A DNA stretch of 64,000 nt, taken from assembly GCA_003116975.1 (NCBI GenBank), contig BGKB01000069.1:1-64000 (forward strand). Direction: 5' to 3'. How positions within the stretch are numbered: the stretch's first letter is position 1; each line of letters opens with the position of its first letter. Position numbers and translations under genes: made by a program. Source of the stretch: Aurantiochytrium sp. KH105. Lineage: Eukaryota; Sar; Bigyra; Thraustochytrida; Thraustochytriidae. Positions 38,117 through 47,699 of this stretch are shown here, one piece after another. Below the pieces are notes generated by a model. It did not search any database, was not told the origin of the DNA, and saw nothing but the letters and a program-made list of their open reading frames with translations.

Positions 38117-40543
38117 ATGCTGCAAGGGCAGCGTGGCCTGCGAAGTGGCCGCCACCTTTGCCTGTCCCGCGCGAACGTGGTGCAGAGGCTCGCGTTGACG
38201 CTCGCACTATGCCTGGCTCTGACGGTTGCCCCGGCATTAGCCATTGACGCGACTTCTCACGAGTCAACCGGCACCACGGCCGCTGGAGAGGCGCTTTTTG
38301 CGCGTATGAAAGCGTGCAGGACGGCTGCAGAGAGAGCCGACGAAGTCCTGCGCATCGCGAATCTATGTCAAGAAAAGACCGAGGGCACCGGACATTGCCC
38401 CTTGGTCGTAGAACTCGCCATGGCAGCAGCAGATATCCATTACGCGGGAGACCTTGAAGAAGCGCGAGCGCCGTATGAGCGCGTCCTGCAGATGCTCTCT
38501 AAATCGACACAGGTACACGCAGTTGTTCTCAACAATCTGGGTCGCCTGGTGTCTGATCTTGGTGACCAGGATACCGCGATGGAAAGATTCGAGTCATGCC
38601 GTCAAATGTACGAATTTGAGGAGGGCGTCTCGTGGCTTCGCGAGCTGCACGCACACTTGTGGAATAACATCGGGCTGGCGCATCACCGTCGAGGGCGAGA
38701 ACACGATGATCTCGCCAAGGTCGCCTTTGAAAGGTCGCTCACCCTCGATCCTTTGCTTGAAGATGGCGAGGCCTGGTTTAACCTCGGCGTAGTGAGTAAG
38801 AACCTCGGTCTGCACGATATCGCGTTTCGAGCATATGAGCGCTCGCTCGAGGTCAACCCAACAAACGTGGCTCCGCTCATCAATCTAGCTGCGCTTTTTC
38901 ACGAGCACCAGTCTCTGGACGTGGCGGCGATGCGATACCAACAAGTCATCAATGTTTCCCCTCCCGGATCTGACATTCGTCGTATGGCACTCATAAACCT
39001 CGGAACAGTCTATACGGAGCTCGGCGATGCGACGCGAGCCGTGACAACTTATCTGCGTGCTCTAGAAGAGGCAAACGAAGATGTTCGGGACGAAATTGAT
39101 TTATCTGTGCGCTGCAGTGTGGCGGTCACGCAACGAATAGGTTGTAATTGGTCAGACTTTGACCGCGATACGGCTTGGTTGGAGCAAAACGTTGACAGAC
39201 GCGAGCTACAGCACGGCGAAGACCCTTCGTGTCTGCCATTTGATACTCTTTTGCGAGAGTATTCATGGGAGTTTCGCAGACGCGTTGCCGAAGTTCACGC
39301 TGCCCAGTTTGGCCCACCAGGCAATCGCCCAGAGCTCGCAAAGACGGGAGAACGTGTGCGCGTCGGGTACTTTTCCTATGACTTTAACGACCACCCAACG
39401 GCCCACTTATGCGAGGACCTTTTTGACCTTCACGCCTTGCATCGGCGCGTCGACTCATTCACATTGAACTTCGGCAAGGATGACGGCTCAGATTTTCGTA
39501 AGCGAATCGAGCATGCTGGCGCCGGCTTCAGGGATTTGAGTTTGTTGTCGCATTCGGAGAGTGTACGCGTGATTCGCGACGAGCTGCGCATCGAGATTCT
39601 CATGGATATGCAAGGCTTTACGCGCGGAGGACGACCCGAGATCGTCGTGGCACGTCCAGCACCCATCATTGTTAATTATCTGGTCTTTGCAGGAACCTCT
39701 GGTGCTGCATTTGTAGACTATTTTATTGGGGACCGCATCGCCAGTCCTCTCGCCGAACTCGCGCCGCACTTTTCAGAAAAGCTTGTGCTGATGCCACATT
39801 CGTACCAGGTCAACACGTACACCAAAACTCTCGGGCCAGAGGGAGTTCCCGGGATTCTAGGCCAGACTGAATGGGGTGACTATTGCGAGCGTTTTGATGA
39901 GCTCGACGGTTCGAATTTCGTCTTTGCGAACTTTAACAAGAACGATAAGCACGAACCACTCTCTTTTGAGACATGGATGCAAGTTCTTCGTCGGACACCG
40001 GGCAGCGTCCTTTGGCTACTAGAGCCTCCGCGTCGCTTGGCGCCCGGGCAGACGCGAGAGAATTTGATTCAGCAGGCTCGCGCCCGTGGTGTCGACGCTT
40101 CACGATTGCGATTTGCGCGACGCGCCCCTAAAGCGGAGCATGTGGCGCGTCATGGATGCGCCGACATCTTCCTCGACACACTCGTCTATGGCGCGCATTC
40201 AACTGCAACGGACGCTCTCCGGGGAGGACTCCCAGTGCTCACTGTAGCAGGAAGTGCTTTTGCGTCGCGAGTAGCCGCATCCCTGCTTTCTGCTCATGGT
40301 GTGGCAGATATGCTTGTGGCTCATTCTGTCAAAGACTTTATTGATACGGCTGTCGATCTGTACCAGCGTCCAGACCTGGTAAAAGCTTTAAAGCAGCAGA
40401 TTTTGGCCAAATCCGAGACCTCGTCTCCCCTCTTTGATGTTGACACGTATACCGTTCATCTCGAGCGCGCGTTCCGCGCCATGGTAGACTTGCGACTCAT
40501 GAATCGTGTAAACCACATTCTGGTCCGAGCTGGTGGTACCTAG
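38117..40543 (+). CDS. GT41 O-GlcNAc-transferase-like enzyme with signal peptide
   Basis: 808 residues. The N-terminus has a basic start then ALTLALCLALTVAPALAID (about 28-46), a signal peptide or anchor. TPR repeats follow (about 90-330: AWFNLGVVSKNLGLHDIAFR and similar). The catalytic half carries RVGYFSYDFNDHPTAHLC (D-F-x-x-H-P with the family's active-site His), a PAPIIVNYLVFAGTSGAAFV block, ANFNKNDKHEP (matching NFNxxxK with the UDP-binding Lys) and LDTLVYGAHSTATDALRGG. All key GT41 motifs are kept, so it should be active. OGT and SPINDLY are normally nucleocytoplasmic; the hydrophobic N-terminus here suggests entry to the secretory pathway. SPINDLY-type O-fucosylation is an alternative. 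Confidence 0.85.
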   Translation: MLQGQRGLRSGRHLCLSRANVVQRLALTLALCLALTVAPALAIDATSHESTGTTAAGEALFARMKACRTAAERADEVLRIANLCQEKTEGTGHCPLVVELAMAAADIHYAGDLEEARAPYERVLQMLSKSTQVHAVVLNNLGRLVSDLGDQDTAMERFESCRQMYEFEEGVSWLRELHAHLWNNIGLAHHRRGREHDDLAKVAFERSLTLDPLLEDGEAWFNLGVVSKNLGLHDIAFRAYERSLEVNPTNVAPLINLAALFHEHQSLDVAAMRYQQVINVSPPGSDIRRMALINLGTVYTELGDATRAVTTYLRALEEANEDVRDEIDLSVRCSVAVTQRIGCNWSDFDRDTAWLEQNVDRRELQHGEDPSCLPFDTLLREYSWEFRRRVAEVHAAQFGPPGNRPELAKTGERVRVGYFSYDFNDHPTAHLCEDLFDLHALHRRVDSFTLNFGKDDGSDFRKRIEHAGAGFRDLSLLSHSESVRVIRDELRIEILMDMQGFTRGGRPEIVVARPAPIIVNYLVFAGTSGAAFVDYFIGDRIASPLAELAPHFSEKLVLMPHSYQVNTYTKTLGPEGVPGILGQTEWGDYCERFDELDGSNFVFANFNKNDKHEPLSFETWMQVLRRTPGSVLWLLEPPRRLAPGQTRENLIQQARARGVDASRLRFARRAPKAEHVARHGCADIFLDTLVYGAHSTATDALRGGLPVLTVAGSAFASRVAASLLSAHGVADMLVAHSVKDFIDTAVDLYQRPDLVKALKQQILAKSETSSPLFDVDTYTVHLERAFRAMVDLRLMNRVNHILVRAGGT

Positions 40544-40977
40544 CCAACGTAGTCTGTCCATGCTTGTAAATTATTTTGCCGCTAGTCGCGAGTCCTTTTC
40601 GCTTTCTTCATGATCTTCAATTTGGTTCAATTGCATTATTTACTCTTTTTTTTAATTCTGGCGATGAACTACTTTCGCATCTTTGTGTGCATTTGTGGTT
40701 CACAACATCTCGATCTCGTCAAGGTGTAACACAAAAAGTAAAGTCATTGTGTAGGACTGCGGACTGCCATGTCCTCTTTTTTACTTTGGGGGCTTTACAA
40801 AAAAGCACACACGTGCCGGAACATCCGACGGTTAAGCTTGCAGACCATTACGTCGCAGCAAAAATCCAGATTCTCGAGTTGGGTTTGACTCTGAAAGTAG
40901 GTGCTGAGGTAGTGTCAAATTGTATGCAAATGGGGAGAGTGGAACTCCTCAAGGGATGTCTGTCGCCGAGGTGGAAA
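40544..40977. other. Convergent 3' intergenic region
   Basis: 434 bp, AT-rich, between the stops of the OGT-like and TRMT11-like genes. A frame at 40576-41082 crosses it but overlaps the TRMT11 3' end and lacks protein character. Confidence 0.5.
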
Positions 40978-42849
40978 CTAGCGTCCAATTTCGCGAAGCT
41001 TTGCGATAGAGGCCACAGCAGCGGCGGTAGCCGCAGCTTGCTCGTCAACTGTTGCCCCATTATCCGCTTGGGCCGTCTCTGAAATTACAAGTGCTCGACG
41101 AGTTTCAGCCCGATACTCGTCAGCAAGATCATAATCGTAAGGCGCAGTCTTTTCCATGGTAATGAGCATGCGGCCAAGCGGCGGGCGCAGCGGTTCGACG
41201 CTGCGAGCCACGAGCGTCAGGCAGGGGTGCGTGGGAATAATTTCTTCGACAAAGCAAGTACGATCGATCGGTAAAAGGTAGACAAGGCGACCGCCAACCT
41301 TGAGCAAACGCGCACTGGCATCGACGAGATCGGCCATCAGCTCCATGGTCTCGTAGGGCTGCACGGGGGCGATATAAGCGATATCTTCGCGACCCTGTGC
41401 AGCGACATCCTCAATGAGGGGACGCTTTGACACGTCGCGACCTACCTTCTTCGCGCCGGCGCGGATTCCATAGGGTGGGTCACAAACAATCGCGTCGTAA
41501 ATGCCCCCATTGGGCTCGCGCAGAGAGCGGCCCCGGGGAGAAAAGTCGAGCCTGAGCAGATCTGGCCGAGGGAGCTTGTACTGGTCGAAGGTGTCGTTTA
41601 CAGTGGCATCCGTGACGCCGCGGCGTCCCTGAAGCAGCATGAAGTCGATGTCGCCACCTTGGCAAACGGCACCGAAGACAGTGCAGGGAACGAGCAGGCT
41701 CCCCGTGCCGACAAAGGGATCGATGACGAGCTGCCCGGCGTCGACTTTGGCCTGATTTGCCATAATGAACGACATGGTGGACTCCATCGATGTGGGGCCG
41801 AGAAAGGCGCGTTTCTTTAGTGTATAGGATTCCGCGAGACTGCGACTTCCCGTGGCGATGGCCCGCGCAATGAAGACGTGAGTGGGCCGATGTTGATCTC
41901 GCGCGGCGTGAAGCGCTTTGGTGTATTGCTCTTGTTTATCAAGGCGCTCCTGCTCGAGCGCGGCCTGGGCATTGGCATCCGTCGGAGGCTGAGGTTTGCT
42001 AGGAGGACCGCCGGTCTTTTCGTCGCGTTCTCGGCGCGCAATTTTTTCCTTTGTAATTTTGCGGCGAGTCATCCCCTTGGCTCGCATTTCCTCTTTCCAT
42101 GCAAGGCGCTGGCGGCGTTTCTTTTCTCGCTTGGAAATAAGTTCGACTTCGCCGTCCTCTCGTGTCCACGTTTGCTGGTTAACCGGATTAGACTTGCGTA
42201 GGGGCTCGGTGTTGTAGCAGTCGATGACCCAGAGGATGCAATCCGGCTCTGTGAGGCTGACCTTGCCGCGCAGACCTGGTTTCATGGCCAGCAGGCTCTC
42301 GCGTCGAGCCTGTTCTTCGGTGTTAGAGATTTTGCGTCCGTAGGCGCGTACCCGAACGCACCAAGTCTTGTCTTCCTGCGCGAAGGGCTCGCGACGTTCG
42401 GCGGGGCAGTGGGACATTTGCGCGAAGGCCCCGTCAAGCGAGAGTCCTGCGCCCCAGACTTCGTAGATGGCCTTGATGCACATGGACCTAGCGCAGATGG
42501 CCTTGACGCACTCTTCGGAGGGGAAGTTGGCCCGTACAAAGGGTAGGCCCTCCTGCATGGACGACTTATCGTAGACCGAAGCGCTGTCCTTGACGCCTGC
42601 CGTGAGGTCCAAGAGCGCGTCGAGCTCTTGGACCCAGAAGTCCGGGTGTTTGTCTCTGAAGTGCACGAGATGTCTGCCGCGCTCGAAGTCCGGCTTCATG
42701 AGTGGGTCCTCCTCCATGGTCGCAGGGCTCGTCGCCTCGACTTGGCCGGTGGTGGCGGTGGTGGTGGTGTTGGTGGTGGTGGTGGTGGCGGCACTCTGCG
42801 TCCCAGCCACGCCGTCTTCAACCTCGCTCGCGTTCTCTGTCTGCGCCAT
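40978..42849 (-). CDS. TRMT11: tRNA (guanine(10)-N2)-methyltransferase catalytic subunit
   Basis: 623 residues. After a Thr-rich N-terminus coded by a (GGT)n repeat, a THUMP/NFLD-like region (about 60-215) is followed by a basic insert (about 230-310). The Rossmann methyltransferase domain reads RAFLGPTSMESTMSFIMANQ, VIDPFVGTGSLLVP (motif I, S-adenosylmethionine binding) and AIVCDPPYGIRAGAKKVGRD (motif IV, D-P-P-Y, for N2-guanine methylation), then GGRLVYLLPIDR. This order is diagnostic of Trm11/TRMT11, which with TRM112 methylates G10 of cytosolic tRNAs. Longer than human TRMT11 (463 aa), owing to the N-terminus, the insert and the C-terminal tail. Confidence 0.88.
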   Translation of the reverse strand: MAQTENASEVEDGVAGTQSAATTTTTNTTTTATTGQVEATSPATMEEDPLMKPDFERGRHLVHFRDKHPDFWVQELDALLDLTAGVKDSASVYDKSSMQEGLPFVRANFPSEECVKAICARSMCIKAIYEVWGAGLSLDGAFAQMSHCPAERREPFAQEDKTWCVRVRAYGRKISNTEEQARRESLLAMKPGLRGKVSLTEPDCILWVIDCYNTEPLRKSNPVNQQTWTREDGEVELISKREKKRRQRLAWKEEMRAKGMTRRKITKEKIARRERDEKTGGPPSKPQPPTDANAQAALEQERLDKQEQYTKALHAARDQHRPTHVFIARAIATGSRSLAESYTLKKRAFLGPTSMESTMSFIMANQAKVDAGQLVIDPFVGTGSLLVPCTVFGAVCQGGDIDFMLLQGRRGVTDATVNDTFDQYKLPRPDLLRLDFSPRGRSLREPNGGIYDAIVCDPPYGIRAGAKKVGRDVSKRPLIEDVAAQGREDIAYIAPVQPYETMELMADLVDASARLLKVGGRLVYLLPIDRTCFVEEIIPTHPCLTLVARSVEPLRPPLGRMLITMEKTAPYDYDLADEYRAETRRALVISETAQADNGATVDEQAAATAAAVASIAKLREIGR

Positions 42850-44569
42850 GGGCTCGTTGAGACCTCCGCTCTATGTCTGCTCGTGCGCCACGCACGAGAC
42901 TCAAGTTTTCCTCTCCGGGCTCTCCCTCCCTCCCTCCCTCCCTCCCTCGAGCGCCTCGATCATCCAAGCCCACGCAAGCAAAGCTGCCGCCACTCGTCAT
43001 GACCGCCGCCTGCGCGCACCCGGGTGCGCGCGCACACCCATGTAAATGTGCACTCACGCACACCCTGCCTCTAGGGGTGCGCGCGCACCCCTCCCTCAGC
43101 CAAGCCTTTTTCCTCCCAACCCCCAAAAGACCGCCCCTTTCCAGCGCGGCAGCGTCCACGTGAGCATCTGCATCTGCCGCCATGTGGCCGCTGCTGCTGC
43201 CCCCTGCTGCTCATCACCACCCCCGCGCTCCCACTTCCGTGTCCGCACCGCGCGCAGTGCGACGCGGCCGAGGCGCCCCGCTCGGTCGACGCCCCGAGCA
43301 GGGCGCGCGGCTCTCGCGGTCCGGCTTCGCCTCTACTTCCTTCCCTCTCCTCCCCTCTTCGCGCCGGGACGGCAGCCAGCTCGAACAGTGGACTCGAACA
43401 GAAACCCAGAAGCAGCGCAGCCAAGGGGCGCCTGCCAGCTGCAGTGGCCGGAGTCGGGCGGCCGACCCGCCGGCCAGCACGGCATGCCGCCGTCTGAGAC
43501 CGCGGCCGGACTCACGTCAGCCGGGCGGCGCTGCCTGAACCGGCCGCGGCGGGTGCGGCTGCCGCGACGCGTCCCGAGCTGCGCTGCTGCGCTGCTGCTC
43601 TTCTGCAGCGGCGAGGCGAGCGAGGCGAGGGCTTGGAGCGGCAGCGGCGGCGGCGAGGCGAAGCGGCGCGGCGGTCCACGATCTAGCGCAGGAGCGCGCG
43701 CCGTGGCCGTGCCGCGCCAGAGACCATGGAGAGTGCGGGCAGGGCTCGGGCGAGAGAGCAAGTGAGCGGGAGAGTGTGTGCTGGCTGGCGAGGATTGATT
43801 GCCGGACAGGCACATCAGTGGTGATGGCAGGCAGTCTTCGCGCTGGCAAGCTTCTGTGTGCGTGCAGGCGTGCGTGCGAGCGTGCGAGCGTGCGAGCGTG
43901 CGAGCGAGGGGCGTGCGTGCGTAGGCGACCCAGATTGGCAGACAGGCGCACGCAGTCGCGAGCGATCCGTCCGCGGTGGCGGCACGGTTCGCGGTCGCCC
44001 CGGCCGACCGCTCAGATCAGGCAGATGCAGCAAGATCGCGATCAATAGATAGATACTAGCACGATGATCGGAGTGTGCCGCAGCCGCGTAGAACCTGGAA
44101 CATACGCGTCCCCACAGCGAGCGTTCATTTTCGGACCCGCGCGATCTTACCACCCACAGCCGCCACCACTACGCCCCGGCCTACCGACCCGCCTAAGCCT
44201 AAACCCCTACAGTGAACCACAGTGTAAGCTGCGGCTTCGGCTGCGGCCAGCCAGGCGGCTGCGGCGCACCGTTAGTCACCGCTGCCGGCGGCGGCCACAG
44301 TGCCCGCAGCCGGCCGCCTGTTGCTGCGCGGCGAAAGACTGCGCTCTTATAAGAGACTGCGATCTAAAAGACTGCGATCTACGGTCCCGATCGCGCCTCG
44401 CGCGGAGGCAGCGGCGGGCGCGTGCCGCGTGTAGCGCAGCGCAGACGGCGCTCGCGGCGGGCGGCAGGCTGCGGAGGAGCGGCAGAACCCCAACGCGCGG
44501 AGCGATCCCGAGCAGAAGAAGACGAAGAAGAAGGACGAAGGAGCAGGAGAAGAAGTGGAGCGCGGCAGC
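42850..44569. other. Long GC-rich divergent intergenic region
   Basis: 1.7 kb between TRMT11 (minus) and the first GMC gene (plus). It holds (CCCT)n at 42921-42948 just upstream of TRMT11, (GTGCGAGC)n at 43873-43906, and a 16-bp tandem pair AGACTGCGATCTA at 44349-44380. Frames of up to 239 codons cross it in several phases; their Arg/Ala/Pro/Ser composition reflects GC content. No protein is supported. Confidence 0.5.
42921..42948. repeat. (CCCT)n microsatellite in 5' leader
   Basis: Seven CCCT/TCCC units, 72-99 bp upstream of the TRMT11 start codon (minus strand). Confidence 0.9.
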
Positions 44570-46420
44570 ATGAAGACCGTGAGCGTGGAGCAGGGCGCCG
44601 GCACGTATGACTTCGTGGTGGTGGGCGGCGGCAGCGCCGGCGCCGCCATGGCCGCGCGGCTGAGCGAAAACCGCGGCGTGAGCGTGCTGCTGGTGGAGGC
44701 CGGCGACGAGGCCACCGAGCTCAACTCCAAGATCCCGGCCGCGTGCGGAGCCATGCAGAACACTGAACGCGACTGGGCCTATTTTACCGAGCCGTGCGGA
44801 AGGGTCGCCTTCAAGGGGCTCAACAAGCTCTCCAGCTTCTGGCCCCGTGGTCGCGTGCTCGGCGGATGCTCCGTCCTCAACTACATGGCCTACGTGCGCG
44901 GCGCCAGGGAGGACTTTGACACCTGGGAGCGCATGGGCGCCAAGGGATGGAGCTACAGCGACGTGCTGCCCTACTTTATCAAGTCCGAGGACTGCCGCGC
45001 CCTCGGCAACAAGCAGGCCCCCATCGAGGGCGAGTACCACGGCCGCGGCGGCCCGCTCACTGTCTCAGTGAAAAAGCCCATGGAGCTCTCCATGCGCTTC
45101 ATCGAGTCCGCTCAGGGCCTCGGTTTCAAGCACGCCGACTACAACGGCCGCCAAATGGACGGTATCGTCGGTCTCTTTGCCCAGACCATCCGCGACGGCG
45201 CGCGCTGCGACACGGCGACGGCCTTCGTCAAGCCGGCCGCGGACCGCCCTAACCTCACCATCATGACGAACGCCTTTGCCAAGCGTCTGCTCTTTGACGG
45301 GAGCTCTCAGACCCGCGTCGTCGGCGTCGAGGTGGGCAACTTCTCCACGAAGGGCATCGGCCCCTCCGTCAAGGTCAGCGCCAGGTGCGAGGTCGTCGTC
45401 TGCTGCGGCGCCATCGACTCGCCCAAGCTGCTCCTGCTTTCTGGCCTTGGTCCCCGCGAGCATCTCGAAGCCGTCGGCGTGCCCTGCGTCAAGGACATGC
45501 AGCATGTCGGCCGCAACCTCGAGGACCACATTGCTGGCTTTGTGTACTTCAAGACAAAGAACGTGACCGTTGTCAACGGCAAGACGGCCAACTCGATCCA
45601 GTCGCTCGCCGAGTGGGCCATTTGGGGCACGGGCGCGCTCGCCTCCTCGGCGTACGACGCGACGCTCTTTTACAAGTCGGACGCCTGGAAGGAGGAGGAG
45701 CCCCTCTGCGGCCCCGATCTTCAGATTGGCATCTTCAACTCGCCCTCGGATGAGACCTTTATCGAGAACAACCTCGGTTTTGCCAACGAATTCTTGAAAA
45801 AGCACTACACGCCTAGCAGCGAGGGATACATTATGGTCCCCACGCTTTTGCACCCGCACACCACGGGCACCGTTGAACTGCGCAGCAGCAACCCCGCTGA
45901 CGCGCCTCGCATCCTGAGCAACTTTCTTCAGGACGAGCGTGACGTTCGCACGCTCGCCCAGTCGTGCCGCAAGTGCATTGATCTTGCTCGTGCCCCGGGC
46001 CTGAACAAGGTCACAGACCCCGTGCCGGTCGTTCCCGAGGAAATGGCCAAGAAGCACGGCGGCATTGACAGCGACGAGTTCTGGATGGACTACGTGCAGC
46101 ACTTTGGCACCACTCTGTACCACCCGACTTCTTCGTGTGCCATCGGCAAGGTAGTCGACGAGCGCTGCCGCGTCTACGGCATCGAGGGACTGCGTGTGGC
46201 CGACGCTTCGGTCATGCCGCAGGTCATTTCGGGCAACACGAATGCGCCGTCCATCATGATTGGCGAGAAGGCGGCTGACATGATCAAGGAGGACTACGGT
46301 CTCTCTACAGACGACCTCACGATCGGTCCTCAGGAGTCCGCTTCGTCTCCCATCAACATGAAGCTCATTGTTGCCGCTGCTGCCGTCGCCGGCGGTCTGT
46401 TCGCCGCAGGCAAGCTGTAA
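44570..46420 (+). CDS. GMC oxidoreductase (choline-dehydrogenase-like), copy 1
   Basis: 616 residues from ATG 44570. FAD-binding Rossmann motif VVGGGSAGAAMAARLSE (about 16-32); GMC signature 1 region GGCSVLNYMAYVRGAREDFD; signature 2 CCGAIDSPKLLLLSGLGP (about 282-299). The catalytic block has YHPTSSCAIG and SGNTNAPSIMIGEKAADMI, supplying the His/Asn pair of the choline-oxidase type. The substrate is an alcohol, but which one is not visible; fatty-acid photodecarboxylase, also a GMC enzyme, cannot be excluded. The C-terminus ends in a hydrophobic Ala/Gly stretch (LIVAAAAVAGGLFAAGKL), a possible tail anchor. A tandem paralogue follows at 47700. Confidence 0.85.
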   Translation: MKTVSVEQGAGTYDFVVVGGGSAGAAMAARLSENRGVSVLLVEAGDEATELNSKIPAACGAMQNTERDWAYFTEPCGRVAFKGLNKLSSFWPRGRVLGGCSVLNYMAYVRGAREDFDTWERMGAKGWSYSDVLPYFIKSEDCRALGNKQAPIEGEYHGRGGPLTVSVKKPMELSMRFIESAQGLGFKHADYNGRQMDGIVGLFAQTIRDGARCDTATAFVKPAADRPNLTIMTNAFAKRLLFDGSSQTRVVGVEVGNFSTKGIGPSVKVSARCEVVVCCGAIDSPKLLLLSGLGPREHLEAVGVPCVKDMQHVGRNLEDHIAGFVYFKTKNVTVVNGKTANSIQSLAEWAIWGTGALASSAYDATLFYKSDAWKEEEPLCGPDLQIGIFNSPSDETFIENNLGFANEFLKKHYTPSSEGYIMVPTLLHPHTTGTVELRSSNPADAPRILSNFLQDERDVRTLAQSCRKCIDLARAPGLNKVTDPVPVVPEEMAKKHGGIDSDEFWMDYVQHFGTTLYHPTSSCAIGKVVDERCRVYGIEGLRVADASVMPQVISGNTNAPSIMIGEKAADMIKEDYGLSTDDLTIGPQESASSPINMKLIVAAAAVAGGLFAAGKL

Positions 46421-47699
46421 TTTGTCAATGTTCTTGCATCAATTTATTTTCATTTCATTTTTTACATTCGGGGTCGTTGACCACGCGAGAGTCGCTCGTG
46501 CCGTGCCATTGCCTTGCCTCTATATATGATGAATGCAGCAGCGCGCAGACCTCAGGCGAACTCTGTTCCCATGGCGGCTTTCTTGTGAGTCGCTCTCGGG
46601 CGATACAGATTACAACGCGAGAAACCTTTCCTGTGACGGAACGAGCTGCACACCTCTGTCGACCTTGTCTGGCCGCAGCAACTTGCTCTCCGGAGCTGCT
46701 CCGACTCGAGAAAGTGGAGGAGCCAATGGCAGTGTTGGGTGGATGGACGGATAAAGGTTGGATCTACTTTGTGTGTTCGAGCCGACTTCGTCATCAGGCC
46801 GACCAAAACTGTCGAAGACGATAACCTCGACGACGACACGACCCGACCGATCAACGTGGACGACAACACGATCCAACCAACTTCCTTCTCTTTGTCAAAC
46901 CCAAGAAAGAAAGCAGCAGCAGCAACAGCAGCAAGCATTTCTCCGCGGAAGAGCCCGATCCGACAGACTTGACTCCGCCTCAAGCTGCCCTCGTTCTGCT
47001 CCCTCGTCAGTGCGGCTTTTGCCTTCCATGGGAGAGAAAGTCTTCAGGCGGGCGGGGCGGAGCTGAGCCTTGCGCGCGGGGGCGTCGTCTCGGGGCCAGG
47101 CGCGGCCCGCGGTGTCGGACGCGGCGGCGATATCCGCCCCGCGCCGCGGCGCCGCAGGACGCGCAGGGTCGGAGGAGCCCGGAGCAGAAGCGGCGCGAGG
47201 GTCGACGCGATGCGACGCGACGCCGCGCGGCGCGGAGGAGAAATGGCTCGAAGGCGCGGTGGCGATTAGATTAGATTAGATTGCAATTGGAATTGCAATT
47301 GGTTTGACTTCTGGTTTGATTGCGGTGAGCGTATGGTATCTTGAAGAGAGGCGCGGTATCTTTTCGGTCCGGGCACCCCGGTAGGACCGAGCCGCGGTGG
47401 GCCAGGGGCCGGCAGGCGCAGATAGCGACCGCGGCGACTGCGACGACAGAGACGAAACAAGGCGAGGCGAGGCGAGAGCAGGAAAGAAAGCGAGCGAGGT
47501 CGCGAGGAGCGCAGAGATCGGCGGAGAGCAGAACCGCTTCGGATCTGCCTGGCTTCCTGTCTGCAGCTCGCTGTCGACTGATTGTCTTACCGACTGGCAG
47601 TGAGTTTCACGAGTCACGAACGAACGAACGAACGAACGAACGAACGAACGAACGAACGAACGAACGAACGAGGGGCAAAGAAGAAGAAGCATAGCAAGG
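46421..47699. other. Intergenic region between tandem GMC genes
   Basis: 1.28 kb. It contains GCAGCAGCAACAGCAGC (about 46913-46935), a GC-rich block (47040-47250), ATTAGATTAGATTGCAATTG with an inverted GCAATTGGAATTGC (47265-47300), and the (CGAA)n leader repeat. The short frames do not look coding. Confidence 0.5.
47617..47671. repeat. (CGAA)n microsatellite in 5' leader
   Basis: About 13.75 perfect CGAA units, ending 28 bp before the ATG at 47700. Read on the minus strand it gives an SFVR peptide repeat in a spurious antisense frame. Confidence 0.95.

Noticed and set aside
43046..43765. 239-codon frame in the GMC1 upstream region
   Set aside because: Arg/Ala/Pro-rich in all frames, no motif, overlapping frames on both strands.
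45065..46123. 352-codon minus-strand frame within GMC copy 1
   Set aside because: A shadow of the GMC gene, with no domain of its own.
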